From an uncultured Eubacterium sp. (GTDB lineage: Bacteria > Bacillota > Clostridia > Lachnospirales > Lachnospiraceae), in contig CAJUTR010000002.1 of the NCBI GenBank assembly GCA_910589665.1, positions 124,001-188,000 of the forward strand: a DNA stretch of 64,000 nucleotides, read 5' to 3'. Shown here in pieces: positions 1-8,448 of this stretch. The first letter of the stretch is position 1. The number at the start of each line of letters is the position of its first letter. The position numbers and the translations under genes were made by a program. The notes beneath the pieces were generated by a model, which was not told where the DNA came from, searched no databases, and worked only from the letters and a program-made list of their open reading frames with translations.

Positions 1-93
1 ATTTGATATATCATGTTTTCGCATCAATATAGTCAGCGTTTTGGAAAAGTCACGCAACGCGCATTCATCGGTTGGATTGAAATAATGTATCAT
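1..93 (-). CDS. 5'-partial coding region, unknown product
   Basis: A minus-strand reading frame starts at ATG 93-91 and stays open to the window edge, giving the first 31 residues (beginning MIHYFNPTDECALRDF). A GAGGT Shine-Dalgarno motif lies a few bases upstream of the ATG, which supports a real start. The visible part shows no signal peptide or membrane segment, and I do not recognise the family. It is divergent from the gene at 326, and the 232 bases between them hold no other convincing gene. The call rests on the ribosome site and the open frame only. Confidence 0.5.
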   Translation of the reverse strand, partial: MIHYFNPTDECALRDFSKTLTILMRKHDISN

Positions 94-325
94 GTTCTAC
101 CTCATTTCATTTCTTTTTGTTCTAAGAAAAGTATTGGCAGTTCAGCGAAAAATACTCATGTAAAATAAAATATTTACGGACGGTGAAGATGTCGATTTAC
201 GTCTGGATCCGGCGAACGTTTTATGGCGGCGGCAACATAAACTGACAAAAAATTTGTTTTCCATGTCTTATAATGAAAATAATGGCTTAGGTATCAAAAT
301 AGATGATCAGAAAAGAGGTTAGAGT

Positions 326-1339
326 ATGGACTGGAGTGCACCGAAAAGCGTACGGCAGATAGGCGATACAAAAGGAAAAACAAAGATATACGTCGAAGAT
401 TATGTGATGTCTTTCGCGAGAAGGCTCGTGAGGGAACGGAAGAATACGGAGATCGGCGGTGTGCTGTTAGGACACCGTTTTTATCACGCGCGGGAAAAAG
501 TTTTTCTTGTGTCGGGGATGGTGTCGGTTAAAGATTTTCATATGAGGAACAGCGATACCTTTTCGCAGGAGATGTGGACAGGCATTTATACGGATATTAA
601 GGAAAATTTTACGGATCTTGATGTAGTGGGTTGGTTCTATTCCAACGAAAAAGCGAAGGATGGTATCCCTGAAAGCCTGCTGGAGATCCACCGCAGGAAT
701 TTTTCGGAAGGGGACAGGCTTTTATACGTATATGAAGAGGGCGGCAGTCAGGATGATTTCTATTTATATGAAAATTCGGGTTTTCAAAAACAGGGCGGCT
801 ACTATATCTATTATGAAAAAAATGCCGAGATGCGAAATTATATGATGGAGGAGACAAATCGTTTCGTACATATCGTAGAGCAGGAGGATGACCGCGTGAT
901 CCGGAATATCCGGGGCGTGATCAAGGAAAATGAAGAAAAGAAAAAAGAAAAAGAGGCGGAGGGGAAAGTGACGTTTGGGCTTGCGAGCCTTGTACTCGTG
1001 CTGGGTCTTTTGCTGGGCGCCGTCGCGCTGAACAACCGCAATGGATTTTCGGAACTGAGGGATCAGATCTCGGGACTTCAGGCTGGGTTGCAGGAAGCGG
1101 TCAAGGGTGGAAAGGAAAAGAACAAGACCGATGTCGAGACGCTCGGAGGCGGCGTCGTGTCGAAAGGGGCTGTGAGCGGGCAGAGTGCAGGAGCGCAGGA
1201 GGCTTCTGTGGATGGAGCTGAGCAGAAGAACGCTTCTGGGGACGGGGTGGATCCGGCGGCAGAACAGGTGACAAACGGTGTCAGTCCGGGAGGTGTGAAA
1301 ACAAAGGCAGTATCCGGTGAAAGTGCGGCGCTTCAGTGA
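326..1339 (+). CDS. Membrane protein with degenerate JAB/MPN (JAMM)-like N-terminal domain
   Basis: A 337-residue protein without a signal peptide. Residues about 20-165 resemble a JAB/MPN fold: EIGGVLLGH at 42-50 matches the conserved Glu-containing JAMM segment. The place where active JAMM proteases carry G-W-x-H-x-H reads GWFYSN (102-107), so both zinc-binding histidines are missing and peptidase activity is unlikely. A charged Lys/Glu stretch (about 200-214) precedes one membrane segment (about 217-235). The tail has a short coiled-coil-like part and a low-complexity Gly/Ser/Ala region. I infer a cytoplasmic JAMM-like domain, a membrane anchor and an external tail. Start ATG 326 follows AGAGGTTAGAG. 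It precedes the DUF5711-like and CvpA-like genes on the same strand. Confidence 0.6.
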   Translation: MDWSAPKSVRQIGDTKGKTKIYVEDYVMSFARRLVRERKNTEIGGVLLGHRFYHAREKVFLVSGMVSVKDFHMRNSDTFSQEMWTGIYTDIKENFTDLDVVGWFYSNEKAKDGIPESLLEIHRRNFSEGDRLLYVYEEGGSQDDFYLYENSGFQKQGGYYIYYEKNAEMRNYMMEETNRFVHIVEQEDDRVIRNIRGVIKENEEKKKEKEAEGKVTFGLASLVLVLGLLLGAVALNNRNGFSELRDQISGLQAGLQEAVKGGKEKNKTDVETLGGGVVSKGAVSGQSAGAQEASVDGAEQKNASGDGVDPAAEQVTNGVSPGGVKTKAVSGESAALQ

Positions 1340-1391
1340 GCGTACACTTGGGCGGGTGCATATTTCGATAGGAGCGCACTTTACTGGGTGC

Positions 1392-1420
1392 TTGAAAAAA
1401 ATGTCGCCTTATGTTATACT
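1392..1420 (+). promoter_or_regulatory. Sigma-A promoter for the gene at 1460
   Basis: TTGAAA (1392-1397), a 17-base spacer and TATACT (1415-1420). It lies about 40 bases before the TTG start at 1460 and downstream of the previous stop. Confidence 0.6.
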
Positions 1421-1459
1421 GACGACAATGAACCATTCATGGAACCGGGGTGAACGAAG

Positions 1460-2647
1460 TTGGGCAGCATTTTTGAGAACAGCGTAGAAGAGGAGAGCAG
1501 GAGACGTAAAAAGAAAAGGAATAAAACGATTTTGTTTTTTAGTCTGGTTGGTACTGGCGTTTTGATAGGGATAGTTGTGATCGTTTGTTTCTCTTATTAT
1601 TATGCGCATCGTTCTTTCTCCGGTTATGACGTCGTGAGCGAGCAGGCGAGGAAGGACAGTAATGGCGTATCGTACCTGCCATTTCATGGAAATCTGCTCA
1701 AGTACAGCCGAGACGGGATTTCCCTGATGGATGATTCCGGAGAGACATTGTGGAACGGCGGATATGAGATGGAGCAGCCGGTAGTCGATATCCGTGGAAA
1801 TTATGTTCTGGTTGCCGATATAGGCGCTAAAATGTTTTACGTATACAATGGCAAAGACCAGGGGATTGGCATTGAGACGACATTGCCGATCGGGAAAGCG
1901 AAGATCTGTGAGGACGGGAAAGCGGCAGTTCTGCTGCAGGATGAAGATTCCGATGTGATCAGTATTTACGATCCGTACAGCACAGCGGAGCAGCTCGAAG
2001 TAGAGATACCGACAAATGTGCTGGATGATGGTTTTCCGCTCGATTTCGATATATCACCCGATGGGAACAGCCTGGTAATCGCGTATATCGTTGTTCAGAA
2101 TGGTACGATGGAGAATAAAGTTTGTTTTTACAATTTTACAGAGGTGGGACAGGATCAGAATACGCTTGTAGGAGGGAAATCTTACGAGACAAAAATGATT
2201 TCCCGGATCGGTTTTGTTTCGGACGACAAGGCGGCGATTTTTTTTGAAGATGGTTTTTCCTTATTTGAGAATATGAAGAAGCCGACAGAAATCTTTGAAA
2301 AGATTTTTGAGGATGAAATCAAGAGCGCAGATTTTGACGATGAAAATATTTTGGTCATAACAGGCACGGCAGGCAGTACGGATGATCAGAAGATGTATCT
2401 TTATAATTTAAGGGGGAAGGAAGAACTGGCGGAGAAGATTTCCTGCAAATACTCGGATTTTGTTATGGCCAGTGGAGAAATCGTATTCACGGACGCGCAG
2501 AGTTGTCATATAATTAGAAAGAATGGAAGTGAGAAATTTACGTTTGACTTTGGAAAGGGGTATGATTATTTTTTACCCGCATCTAGTGATAACCGCTATT
2601 ACTATATCGACGAAGCGTCCATTCAGAGGATAAAAATCTCAGGTTGA
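1460..2647 (+). CDS. DUF5711-like membrane-anchored propeller-type protein
   Basis: A 395-residue protein starting at TTG 1460, with GGGGTG seven bases upstream. The N-terminus is strongly basic (RRRKKKRNK) and runs into a single membrane segment at about 26-48, so most of the chain is predicted to be outside the cell. The rest alternates short beta-rich repeats with Asp-rich turns, as in a beta-propeller read-out domain. The layout resembles the DUF5711 family of Lachnospiraceae; the family name is from memory. Its stop overlaps the first possible start of the CvpA-like gene, so the two are probably co-transcribed. No catalytic motif is visible. Confidence 0.6.
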   Translation: MGSIFENSVEEESRRRKKKRNKTILFFSLVGTGVLIGIVVIVCFSYYYAHRSFSGYDVVSEQARKDSNGVSYLPFHGNLLKYSRDGISLMDDSGETLWNGGYEMEQPVVDIRGNYVLVADIGAKMFYVYNGKDQGIGIETTLPIGKAKICEDGKAAVLLQDEDSDVISIYDPYSTAEQLEVEIPTNVLDDGFPLDFDISPDGNSLVIAYIVVQNGTMENKVCFYNFTEVGQDQNTLVGGKSYETKMISRIGFVSDDKAAIFFEDGFSLFENMKKPTEIFEKIFEDEIKSADFDDENILVITGTAGSTDDQKMYLYNLRGKEELAEKISCKYSDFVMASGEIVFTDAQSCHIIRKNGSEKFTFDFGKGYDYFLPASSDNRYYYIDEASIQRIKISG

Positions 2648-2682
2648 GTATGTTATTTTGCAGAGGAGAAGGGGGGATATTT

Positions 2683-3186
2683 ATGTCAAGTGCTTTACAG
2701 GGGCAGATGTTGGCGCTGATCTTAGTCGCGGCGGTTATCGGCTGCGTATTCATCGGAGCCGGCCGGGGGTTGGTCTATGGAATTTTCAGTGTGGTTAAAA
2801 ATATCGTTATCATCGCAGTGGCGATCGGGATGGCTCCGGTCATCGCCAAACAGCTTCCGAGCGAGGTGGCGGTCAAAGATGGCGCAGGTTATGTCGTTGC
2901 ATTTGTCATCAGTATTATCGTATTTAATATCATAGGAAGTTTTATAAAAGGAGTCCGGGATGTTCCGCTGATCGGCGGCCTGGATCGATTTGGCGGAGCG
3001 GTGGCTGGACTGATCGTCGGTTTTTTTATCTCATGGTCGATCCTGGCGGTGCTGGGAAGCCTTCAGGAATATGAATCGTGCCGTGAGATCGTACAGTCAG
3101 CAAAGGAGGATAAGATCGTGATGTGGTTCCAGTCGTGCAGTCCGCTGCCGGCCGTCATGGAAAGTCTCGGATTTAATGTTTTGTGA
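2683..3186 (+). CDS. CvpA family membrane protein
   Basis: A 167-residue hydrophobic protein with about four membrane segments. The segment GGLDRFGGAVAGLIVGFF is the conserved glycine-rich core of CvpA/colicin V production proteins, which are inner-membrane proteins of poorly defined role. I prefer ATG 2683, because an AGGAGAAGGGGGG ribosome site lies just before it; a TTG at 2644 in the same frame lacks one. It follows the DUF5711-like gene directly. The next gene, hrcA, has its own regulated promoter. Confidence 0.75.
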   Translation: MSSALQGQMLALILVAAVIGCVFIGAGRGLVYGIFSVVKNIVIIAVAIGMAPVIAKQLPSEVAVKDGAGYVVAFVISIIVFNIIGSFIKGVRDVPLIGGLDRFGGAVAGLIVGFFISWSILAVLGSLQEYESCREIVQSAKEDKIVMWFQSCSPLPAVMESLGFNVL

Positions 3187-3238
3187 TCTGACTGGGCATT
3201 GAATAAAAAAAATGGTAAAATCTATAATAAATATGAAA

Positions 3239-3269
3239 AACACCCTTGACAAACTGAAGCAAGGGTGTT
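3239..3269 (+). terminator. Hairpin between cvpA-like gene and hrcA
   Basis: AACACCCTTG (3239-3248) and CAAGGGTGTT (3260-3269) form a perfect 10-bp stem with an 11-base loop, followed by a modest T-rich stretch. It probably ends transcription from the cvpA side, and it overlaps the hrcA promoter. Confidence 0.5.
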
Positions 3270-3274
3270 ATCTT
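3246..3274 (+). promoter_or_regulatory. Sigma-A promoter of the hrcA-grpE-dnaK-dnaJ operon
   Basis: Consensus TTGACA at 3246-3251, a 17-base spacer and TATCTT at 3269-3274. The expected start point falls just before the CIRCE operator, so HrcA bound there would block initiation or early elongation. Confidence 0.7.
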
Positions 3275-3289
3275 TAATTTAGCCAAGAA

Positions 3290-3316
3290 TTAGCACTCGT
3301 TGTGATGGAGTGCTAA
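3290..3316. promoter_or_regulatory. CIRCE operator (HrcA binding site)
   Basis: TTAGCACTC, nine bases, then GAGTGCTAA: a perfect match to the CIRCE inverted repeat. It lies 16 bases before hrcA and just downstream of the promoter. HrcA represses the operon here until heat or unfolded protein depletes active HrcA. Confidence 0.97.
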
Positions 3317-3332
3317 CAAAGGAAGTGGTGAT

Positions 3333-4361
3333 ATGCAGCTTGATGAACGAAAGCAGAAAATTTTAGAGGCCATCATCCATAATTATATGGAAAGCGGAGA
3401 ACCTGTCGGTTCGCGCACCGTTTCGAAGTACACGGATCTGAACCTCAGCTCCGCGACGATACGGAATGAGATGGCGGATCTAGAAGAGATGGGATATATC
3501 CTGCAGCCTCACACATCTGCTGGAAGGATTCCTTCCGATAAGGCGTATCGGATGTATGCGGATACGGTGCTGAGGAACAAGGAAAAAGAAGTGGAAGATA
3601 TGAAAGGTGTCCTGATCGAGAAAGCGGATAAGATTGATTTGCTTCTGCAGCAGGTAGCAAAGTTATTGGCGGAAAACACGAATTATACGACGATGGTATC
3701 CAAACCGAAGTACGCGCATAAAAAAATAAAGTTTATCCAGCTGAATCCGATTTCGGATATGCAGATACTGGTGATCGTCGTTTTGGATAACAACCACGTC
3801 AATAATAAATTTATCAATCTGGCAGGTCCGATCGATGATAATGTCATTTCACAGCTGAATTTTATTATCAACGCAGCACTGAACGGCCTGGATGTGACCG
3901 AGATCAATATGGCGATCATGCAGGAGATCAAAGAAAAGGCTGGCGAGTACGGCGATCTCGCTTCGAGTATACTCGACTGTATTGCCGAAGCGATGAGTGA
4001 TGAAGAGACATCGGAGATTTACACGTCGGGCGCTACGAATATTTTGAAATACCCGGAACTCAGTGATAAGGAAAAGATGGCCGAACTACTTACGACATTT
4101 GAGGAAAAACAGCGGCTTGAGGCGTGGGTAAACGACGAGGCGAATCCCGAAGAACACGGCATCCAGGTGTATATCGGCGATGAATCCCCTGTCGAGGCGA
4201 TGAAAAATTGTTCCGTTGTGACGGCGACGTATCAGATCAAGGAAGGTGTATATGGAAAGATCGGCATTGTCGGCCCGAAACGCATGGATTATGAAAAAGT
4301 AGTGGGGACACTGGAAAACTGTATGCAGCAACTGGATGACATATTTAAGTCAAAGACGTAG
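3333..4361 (+). CDS. hrcA: Heat-inducible transcription repressor HrcA
   Basis: A 342-residue protein of normal HrcA length. It begins with the family opening (LDERKQKILEAII) and a winged-helix DNA-binding region containing SSATIRNEMADLEEMGYI and the PHTSAGRIPSDKAYR segment. The C-terminal half ends with the typical GKIGIVGPKRMDYEKV effector-domain motif. HrcA binds CIRCE and needs GroEL-type chaperone for activity, linking repression to folding load. It is the first gene of the operon and its own CIRCE site lies directly upstream, so it is autoregulated. Start ATG 3333 follows GGAAGTGGTG. grpE follows 53 bases after its TAG stop. Confidence 0.97.
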   Translation: MQLDERKQKILEAIIHNYMESGEPVGSRTVSKYTDLNLSSATIRNEMADLEEMGYILQPHTSAGRIPSDKAYRMYADTVLRNKEKEVEDMKGVLIEKADKIDLLLQQVAKLLAENTNYTTMVSKPKYAHKKIKFIQLNPISDMQILVIVVLDNNHVNNKFINLAGPIDDNVISQLNFIINAALNGLDVTEINMAIMQEIKEKAGEYGDLASSILDCIAEAMSDEETSEIYTSGATNILKYPELSDKEKMAELLTTFEEKQRLEAWVNDEANPEEHGIQVYIGDESPVEAMKNCSVVTATYQIKEGVYGKIGIVGPKRMDYEKVVGTLENCMQQLDDIFKSKT

Positions 4362-4414
4362 GGAATCGGAAGTGGTATCCCGTGCAGGCAAAATTTTGAA
4401 AGGTGGTTTAAAAG

Positions 4415-5071
4415 GTGGCAGAAGAAAAAGAACTAGCATCAGCCGAAGAGGTGGAGAATGAGGCAAAACAGGCAGAGGATGCCGCTCCGGACACAAAGGC
4501 ACCGGAGGAAGAGGCGGATATGGCTAAGGAAGATCTGAAAGAACAGGACGAAGAAAAGGAGGAAACTGTAGGTAACGAAGAAAAGAAAGAGTCCGGCAAA
4601 AAGAATAAGAAGCTGTCGGGCCGGGCAAAAAAGGATAAGAAAGACGAGAAGATTGAAGAACTGAACGATCGGCTTCTCAGGAATATGGCAGAGTTTGAAA
4701 ACTTCCGGAACCGTTCGGAAAAAGAAAAGACAGCGATGTTTGAAATAGGCGCCAAATCGGTAGTGGAGAAGATCCTTCCGGTTGTCGATAACTTTGAGAG
4801 AGGATTGGATGCCGTCACCGAAGAGGAAAAGGACAATGGCTTTGTCAAAGGGATGGAAGCCATATACAAACAATTCTGTACCGCTCTTGAAGAAATGGGC
4901 GTCGTGCCGATCGAGGCGGTCGGAAAAGAATTTGACCCAAACCTGCACAACGCGGTGATGCACGAGGAAGACGATTCGATGGAAGCGAACATGGTCTCCG
5001 AGGAACTGCAGAAGGGTTATATGTACAAAGAAAGCGTGGTCAGGCATAGTATGGTGAAAGTTGTCAATTAG
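4415..5071 (+). CDS. grpE: Nucleotide exchange factor GrpE
   Basis: A 218-residue protein starting at GTG 4415 behind AGGTGG. The first 80 residues are extremely charged and Glu/Lys-rich, a long flexible extension. The coiled coil (LNDRLLRNMAEFENFRNRSEKEK) and the C-terminal beta domain (GVVPIEAVGKEFDPNLHNA and YMYKESVVRHSMVKV) are standard GrpE. It releases ADP from DnaK to reset the chaperone cycle and acts as a dimer in the cytoplasm. It sits between hrcA and dnaK as in most Bacillota. Confidence 0.96.
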   Translation: MAEEKELASAEEVENEAKQAEDAAPDTKAPEEEADMAKEDLKEQDEEKEETVGNEEKKESGKKNKKLSGRAKKDKKDEKIEELNDRLLRNMAEFENFRNRSEKEKTAMFEIGAKSVVEKILPVVDNFERGLDAVTEEEKDNGFVKGMEAIYKQFCTALEEMGVVPIEAVGKEFDPNLHNAVMHEEDDSMEANMVSEELQKGYMYKESVVRHSMVKVVN

Positions 5072-5152
5072 GACTGACCAAGAAGGAACTTCATTTGGTA
5101 AGTTTGTAAACTTTTATATAGATTAATTTCATTTTAAGAAGGAGAGATTGTT

Positions 5153-7030
5153 ATGAGTAAGATTATAGGTATCGACTTGGGTACGACAAACAGTTGTGTG
5201 GCAGTTATGGAAGGCGGTAAGCCGGTTGTCATCGCAAATGCGGAGGGAGCGAGAACGACGCCATCTGTCGTTGCTTTTACAAAAAACGGCGAGCGTCTGA
5301 TCGGTGAGCCGGCAAAACGTCAGGCTGTTACAAATGCAGATAATACGATCTCATCGATCAAAAGGCATATGGGTTCGGATTATCGTGCCGCTGTCGATGA
5401 TAAGAAATATTCCCCGCAGGAGATTTCGGCGATGATCCTTCAAAAGCTGAAGAGCGACGCGGAGAATTATCTCGGAGGAGAGACGGTGACGGAAGCGGTC
5501 ATCACGGTTCCCGCTTATTTTAATGATGCACAGCGTCAGGCGACAAAAGATGCCGGTAAAATAGCTGGCCTTGATGTAAAACGAATCATCAACGAGCCGA
5601 CGGCAGCAGCGCTTGCGTATGGACTTGATAACGACGGTGAGCAGAAGATCATGGTATATGACCTCGGAGGCGGAACATTTGACGTATCGATCATTGAAAT
5701 CGGCGACGGCGTCATTGAAGTGCTTGCGACATCGGGAGATAACAGGCTCGGTGGAGACGATTTTGATAATAAACTGTGTGACTACATGGTAAGTGAGTTT
5801 AAAAATGCGGAGGGAATCGACCTTTCTACGGATAAAATGGCGATGCAGCGTCTGAAAGAAGCGGCAGAAAAGGCGAAAAAGGAACTCTCGGCAGCTACGA
5901 CGACGAATATCAACCTTCCGTTTATCACGGCTACGGCAGAAGGGCCGAAACATTTTGATATGAACCTGACAAGGGCAAAATTTGACGAATTGACGGCTGA
6001 TCTGGTGGAAAGAACAGCTGCGCCGGTAACGAATGCCTTGAAAGATGCCGGAATTACGGCGTCAGAACTTAGCAAAGTTCTTCTCGTGGGCGGATCTACA
6101 CGTATTCCAGCCGTACAGGATAAGGTGAAACAGTTGACCGGACACGATCCGAACAAATCGCTGAATCCGGATGAGTGCGTTGCGCTTGGTGCTTCGATTC
6201 AGGGAGGAAAGCTTGCTGGAGATACCGGCGCCGGAGATATCCTTCTTTTGGATGTCACTCCGCTTTCCCTTGCCATTGAGACGATGGGCGGCGTAGCGAC
6301 GAAACTGATCGAGAGAAATACGACGATCCCGACGAAGAAGAGCCAGATCTTTTCTACGGCAGCGGATAACCAGACAGCCGTAGATATCAATGTCGTACAG
6401 GGTGAGAGACAGTTTGCCCGCGACAATAAATCCTTGGGACAGTTCCGGCTGGATGGTATTCCGCCAGCTATGCGCGGCGTGCCTCAGATCGAAGTTACAT
6501 TTGATATTGATGCGAATGGTATCGTGAACGTATCGGCAAAGGACTTGGGAACAGGAAAAGAACAGCATATTACGATCACAGCCGGATCGAATCTGTCGGA
6601 TGATGAGATCGACAAGGCAGTAAAGGAAGCGGCTGAATTTGAGGCACAGGATAAGAAACGGAAAGAGGGCATTGATGTTCGTAACGAAGCGGACAGCATG
6701 GTATTCCAGACCGAGAAGGCACTGAATGATGTTGGCGAGGGCGTGGACGCTGCGGAGAAGGAAAAAGTGCAGGCGGAGATCGAAAAGGTGAAGGCAATCC
6801 TTGAGAGAACGCAGGCAGAAACCATGTCCGACGCGGATATGGATGAACTGAAAGCGGCGAAAGAAGCACTGATGACAAGTGCCCAGCAGGTGTTCGCGAA
6901 AGTATATGAGCAGGCACAGCAGGCAGCTGGCGGCGCACAGGGAGCAGGCCCCGATATGGGAGCAGCTGGCGGCACAGAACCGGATAACGGCGGAGAAGAT
7001 GTTGTAGACGGAGATTTCCGTGAACTGTGA
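5153..7030 (+). CDS. dnaK: Molecular chaperone DnaK (Hsp70)
   Basis: A 625-residue Hsp70. The ATPase domain opens with IIGIDLGTTNSCVAVMEGG and includes VYDLGGGTFDVSI and the LVGGSTRIPAVQ motif. The substrate-binding domain has the linker-proximal DVTPLSLAIET and the NTTIPTKK segment. The C-terminal lid ends in a Gly/Ala-rich tail and the acidic DVVDGDF-type ending. It binds exposed hydrophobic stretches on unfolded proteins under ATP control, helped by DnaJ and GrpE encoded on either side. AAGGAGAG lies before ATG 5153. The frame is intact and of normal length. Confidence 0.98.
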   Translation: MSKIIGIDLGTTNSCVAVMEGGKPVVIANAEGARTTPSVVAFTKNGERLIGEPAKRQAVTNADNTISSIKRHMGSDYRAAVDDKKYSPQEISAMILQKLKSDAENYLGGETVTEAVITVPAYFNDAQRQATKDAGKIAGLDVKRIINEPTAAALAYGLDNDGEQKIMVYDLGGGTFDVSIIEIGDGVIEVLATSGDNRLGGDDFDNKLCDYMVSEFKNAEGIDLSTDKMAMQRLKEAAEKAKKELSAATTTNINLPFITATAEGPKHFDMNLTRAKFDELTADLVERTAAPVTNALKDAGITASELSKVLLVGGSTRIPAVQDKVKQLTGHDPNKSLNPDECVALGASIQGGKLAGDTGAGDILLLDVTPLSLAIETMGGVATKLIERNTTIPTKKSQIFSTAADNQTAVDINVVQGERQFARDNKSLGQFRLDGIPPAMRGVPQIEVTFDIDANGIVNVSAKDLGTGKEQHITITAGSNLSDDEIDKAVKEAAEFEAQDKKRKEGIDVRNEADSMVFQTEKALNDVGEGVDAAEKEKVQAEIEKVKAILERTQAETMSDADMDELKAAKEALMTSAQQVFAKVYEQAQQAAGGAQGAGPDMGAAGGTEPDNGGEDVVDGDFREL

Positions 7031-7108
7031 TCATTGTTAAAAATAGTAGAAACGGCATTTAAAAATACAGGCCTCAAAATGGCGAAGGTTAAAATAGTAA
7101 TAAGGCCT

Positions 7109-7155
7109 AAGCCGTTTGGCTTTTGTAAACGACTCGTACTGTCTTGGTACGAGTC
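7109..7155 (+). terminator. Two hairpins between dnaK and dnaJ
   Basis: AAGCC-GTTT-GGCTT (7109-7122) followed by TTT, then GACTCGTAC (7131-7139) paired with GTACGAGTC (7147-7155) across a 7-base loop. Neither has a long T-run, so they may be a weak terminator or an mRNA processing/stability element that lowers dnaJ expression relative to dnaK (inference). Confidence 0.45.
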
Positions 7156-7235
7156 AATGTCGCTTTATCATACAGGAAGATAAGGTGCAAAAGAGCACAC
7201 GATGTGACAGTGACGTGCATGAGGAGGAGAGAAGA

Positions 7236-8342
7236 ATGGCTGACAAGCGTGATTATTATGAGGTTCTGGGCGTTAGTAAAGGTGCCAGTGACGCTGAGTT
7301 AAAGAAGGCATATCGAAAATTAGCGAAGAAATATCATCCAGATACAAATCCGGGAGATAAAGAGGCGGAGAAGAAGTTTAAAGAAGCTTCTGAGGCATAT
7401 GCCGTATTGAGTGACGCGGATAAGAGGAGGCAGTACGACCAGTTTGGCCATGCGGCTTTTGAAAATGGCGGCGGTGCTGGCGGGTTTGATTTTTCAGGCA
7501 TGGATATGGGAGATATTTTTGGAGACATTTTTGGGGATCTATTTGGCGGCGGGAGCCGCAGGAGGGATCCCAACGCGCCGACAAGAGGTGCCAACATCCG
7601 TGCCCAGGTAAGGATTACTCTCGAGGAAGCATGTTTTGGCGTGGATAAAGAACTAGATCTGAATTTGAAAGATGAATGTGCGACCTGTCACGGGACGGGA
7701 GCAAAACCGGGTACGACGCCGGAAACATGTACGGTTTGTGGAGGCAAAGGACAGGTGGTCCATACCCAGAAATCTCTCTTTGGCATGGTTCAGAATGTCG
7801 TTGCTTGTTCGAATTGCCATGGAACAGGTAAAGTCATTAAAGAAAGGTGCAGTGACTGTGGCGGAAGTGGTTATAAATCTAGTAGAAAGAAAATACAGGT
7901 GTCGATCCCGGCTGGTATCGATCATGGACAGAGCGTCCGCATTCGTGGGAAGGGAGAACCTGGTACAAATGGCGGTGCCAGGGGAGATCTTTTGGTCGAG
8001 GTGTATGTAGAACCGAATGCTATGTTTGAGCGGCGAAACTATGACATATATTCAACGGTTAAAATCTCGTATCCAAAAGCAGTGCTAGGTGGAGAAATCG
8101 TTGTCAGGACGATCGACGGAGAGGTGGCTTATACCGTGAAGCCGGGCACTCAGACCGGAACAAGGGTAAGGCTCCGCAGTAAAGGAGTTCCTTCTTTGCG
8201 AAACAAAAAACTTCGCGGAAATCATTATGTGGATCTTGTGGTTGATGTGCCGACGACGATCAGCAAAGAGCAAAAGAAACTTTTACAGCAGTTAGAAGAG
8301 AGCTTTACGGAGAAGGAAGGCAAAAGGCATAAGAAAAAATGA
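7236..8342 (+). CDS. dnaJ: Chaperone DnaJ (type I Hsp40)
   Basis: A 368-residue co-chaperone. ATG 7236 is chosen because GAGGAGGAG lies just upstream and the J domain (MADKRDYYEVLGVSKGAS) begins there. The HPD triad is in KKYHPDTNPGD. A Gly/Phe-rich linker rich in DIFGDIFGD follows. The zinc region has four intact CxxCxGxG repeats (CATCHGTG, CTVCGGKG, CSNCHGTG, CSDCGGSG). The C-terminal substrate domains are complete. It delivers clients to DnaK and stimulates its ATPase. It is the last gene of the operon; a strong terminator follows. Confidence 0.97.
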   Translation: MADKRDYYEVLGVSKGASDAELKKAYRKLAKKYHPDTNPGDKEAEKKFKEASEAYAVLSDADKRRQYDQFGHAAFENGGGAGGFDFSGMDMGDIFGDIFGDLFGGGSRRRDPNAPTRGANIRAQVRITLEEACFGVDKELDLNLKDECATCHGTGAKPGTTPETCTVCGGKGQVVHTQKSLFGMVQNVVACSNCHGTGKVIKERCSDCGGSGYKSSRKKIQVSIPAGIDHGQSVRIRGKGEPGTNGGARGDLLVEVYVEPNAMFERRNYDIYSTVKISYPKAVLGGEIVVRTIDGEVAYTVKPGTQTGTRVRLRSKGVPSLRNKKLRGNHYVDLVVDVPTTISKEQKKLLQQLEESFTEKEGKRHKKK

Positions 8343-8371
8343 AGGTAAAAGAAAGATAAGGGCAAAAGAAA

Positions 8372-8420
8372 GAGTGCCTGCACTAGCAATTTGAAATCGC
8401 TGGTGCGGCACTCGTTTTAT
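8372..8420. terminator. Terminator after dnaJ, probably bidirectional
   Basis: GAGTGCCTGCACTAGC (8372-8387) pairs with GCTGGTGCGGCACTC (8399-8413), followed by GTTTTATTT. It sits between the convergent ends of dnaJ and the gene at 8449. Confidence 0.8.
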
Positions 8421-8448
8421 TTCATTTGATTTTTAATTGCCGATCAAA

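Noticed and set aside
4439..5047. Long antisense frames opposite grpE, one Ser/Phe-rich
   Set aside because: They mirror the Glu/Lys-rich grpE extension and have no start signals.
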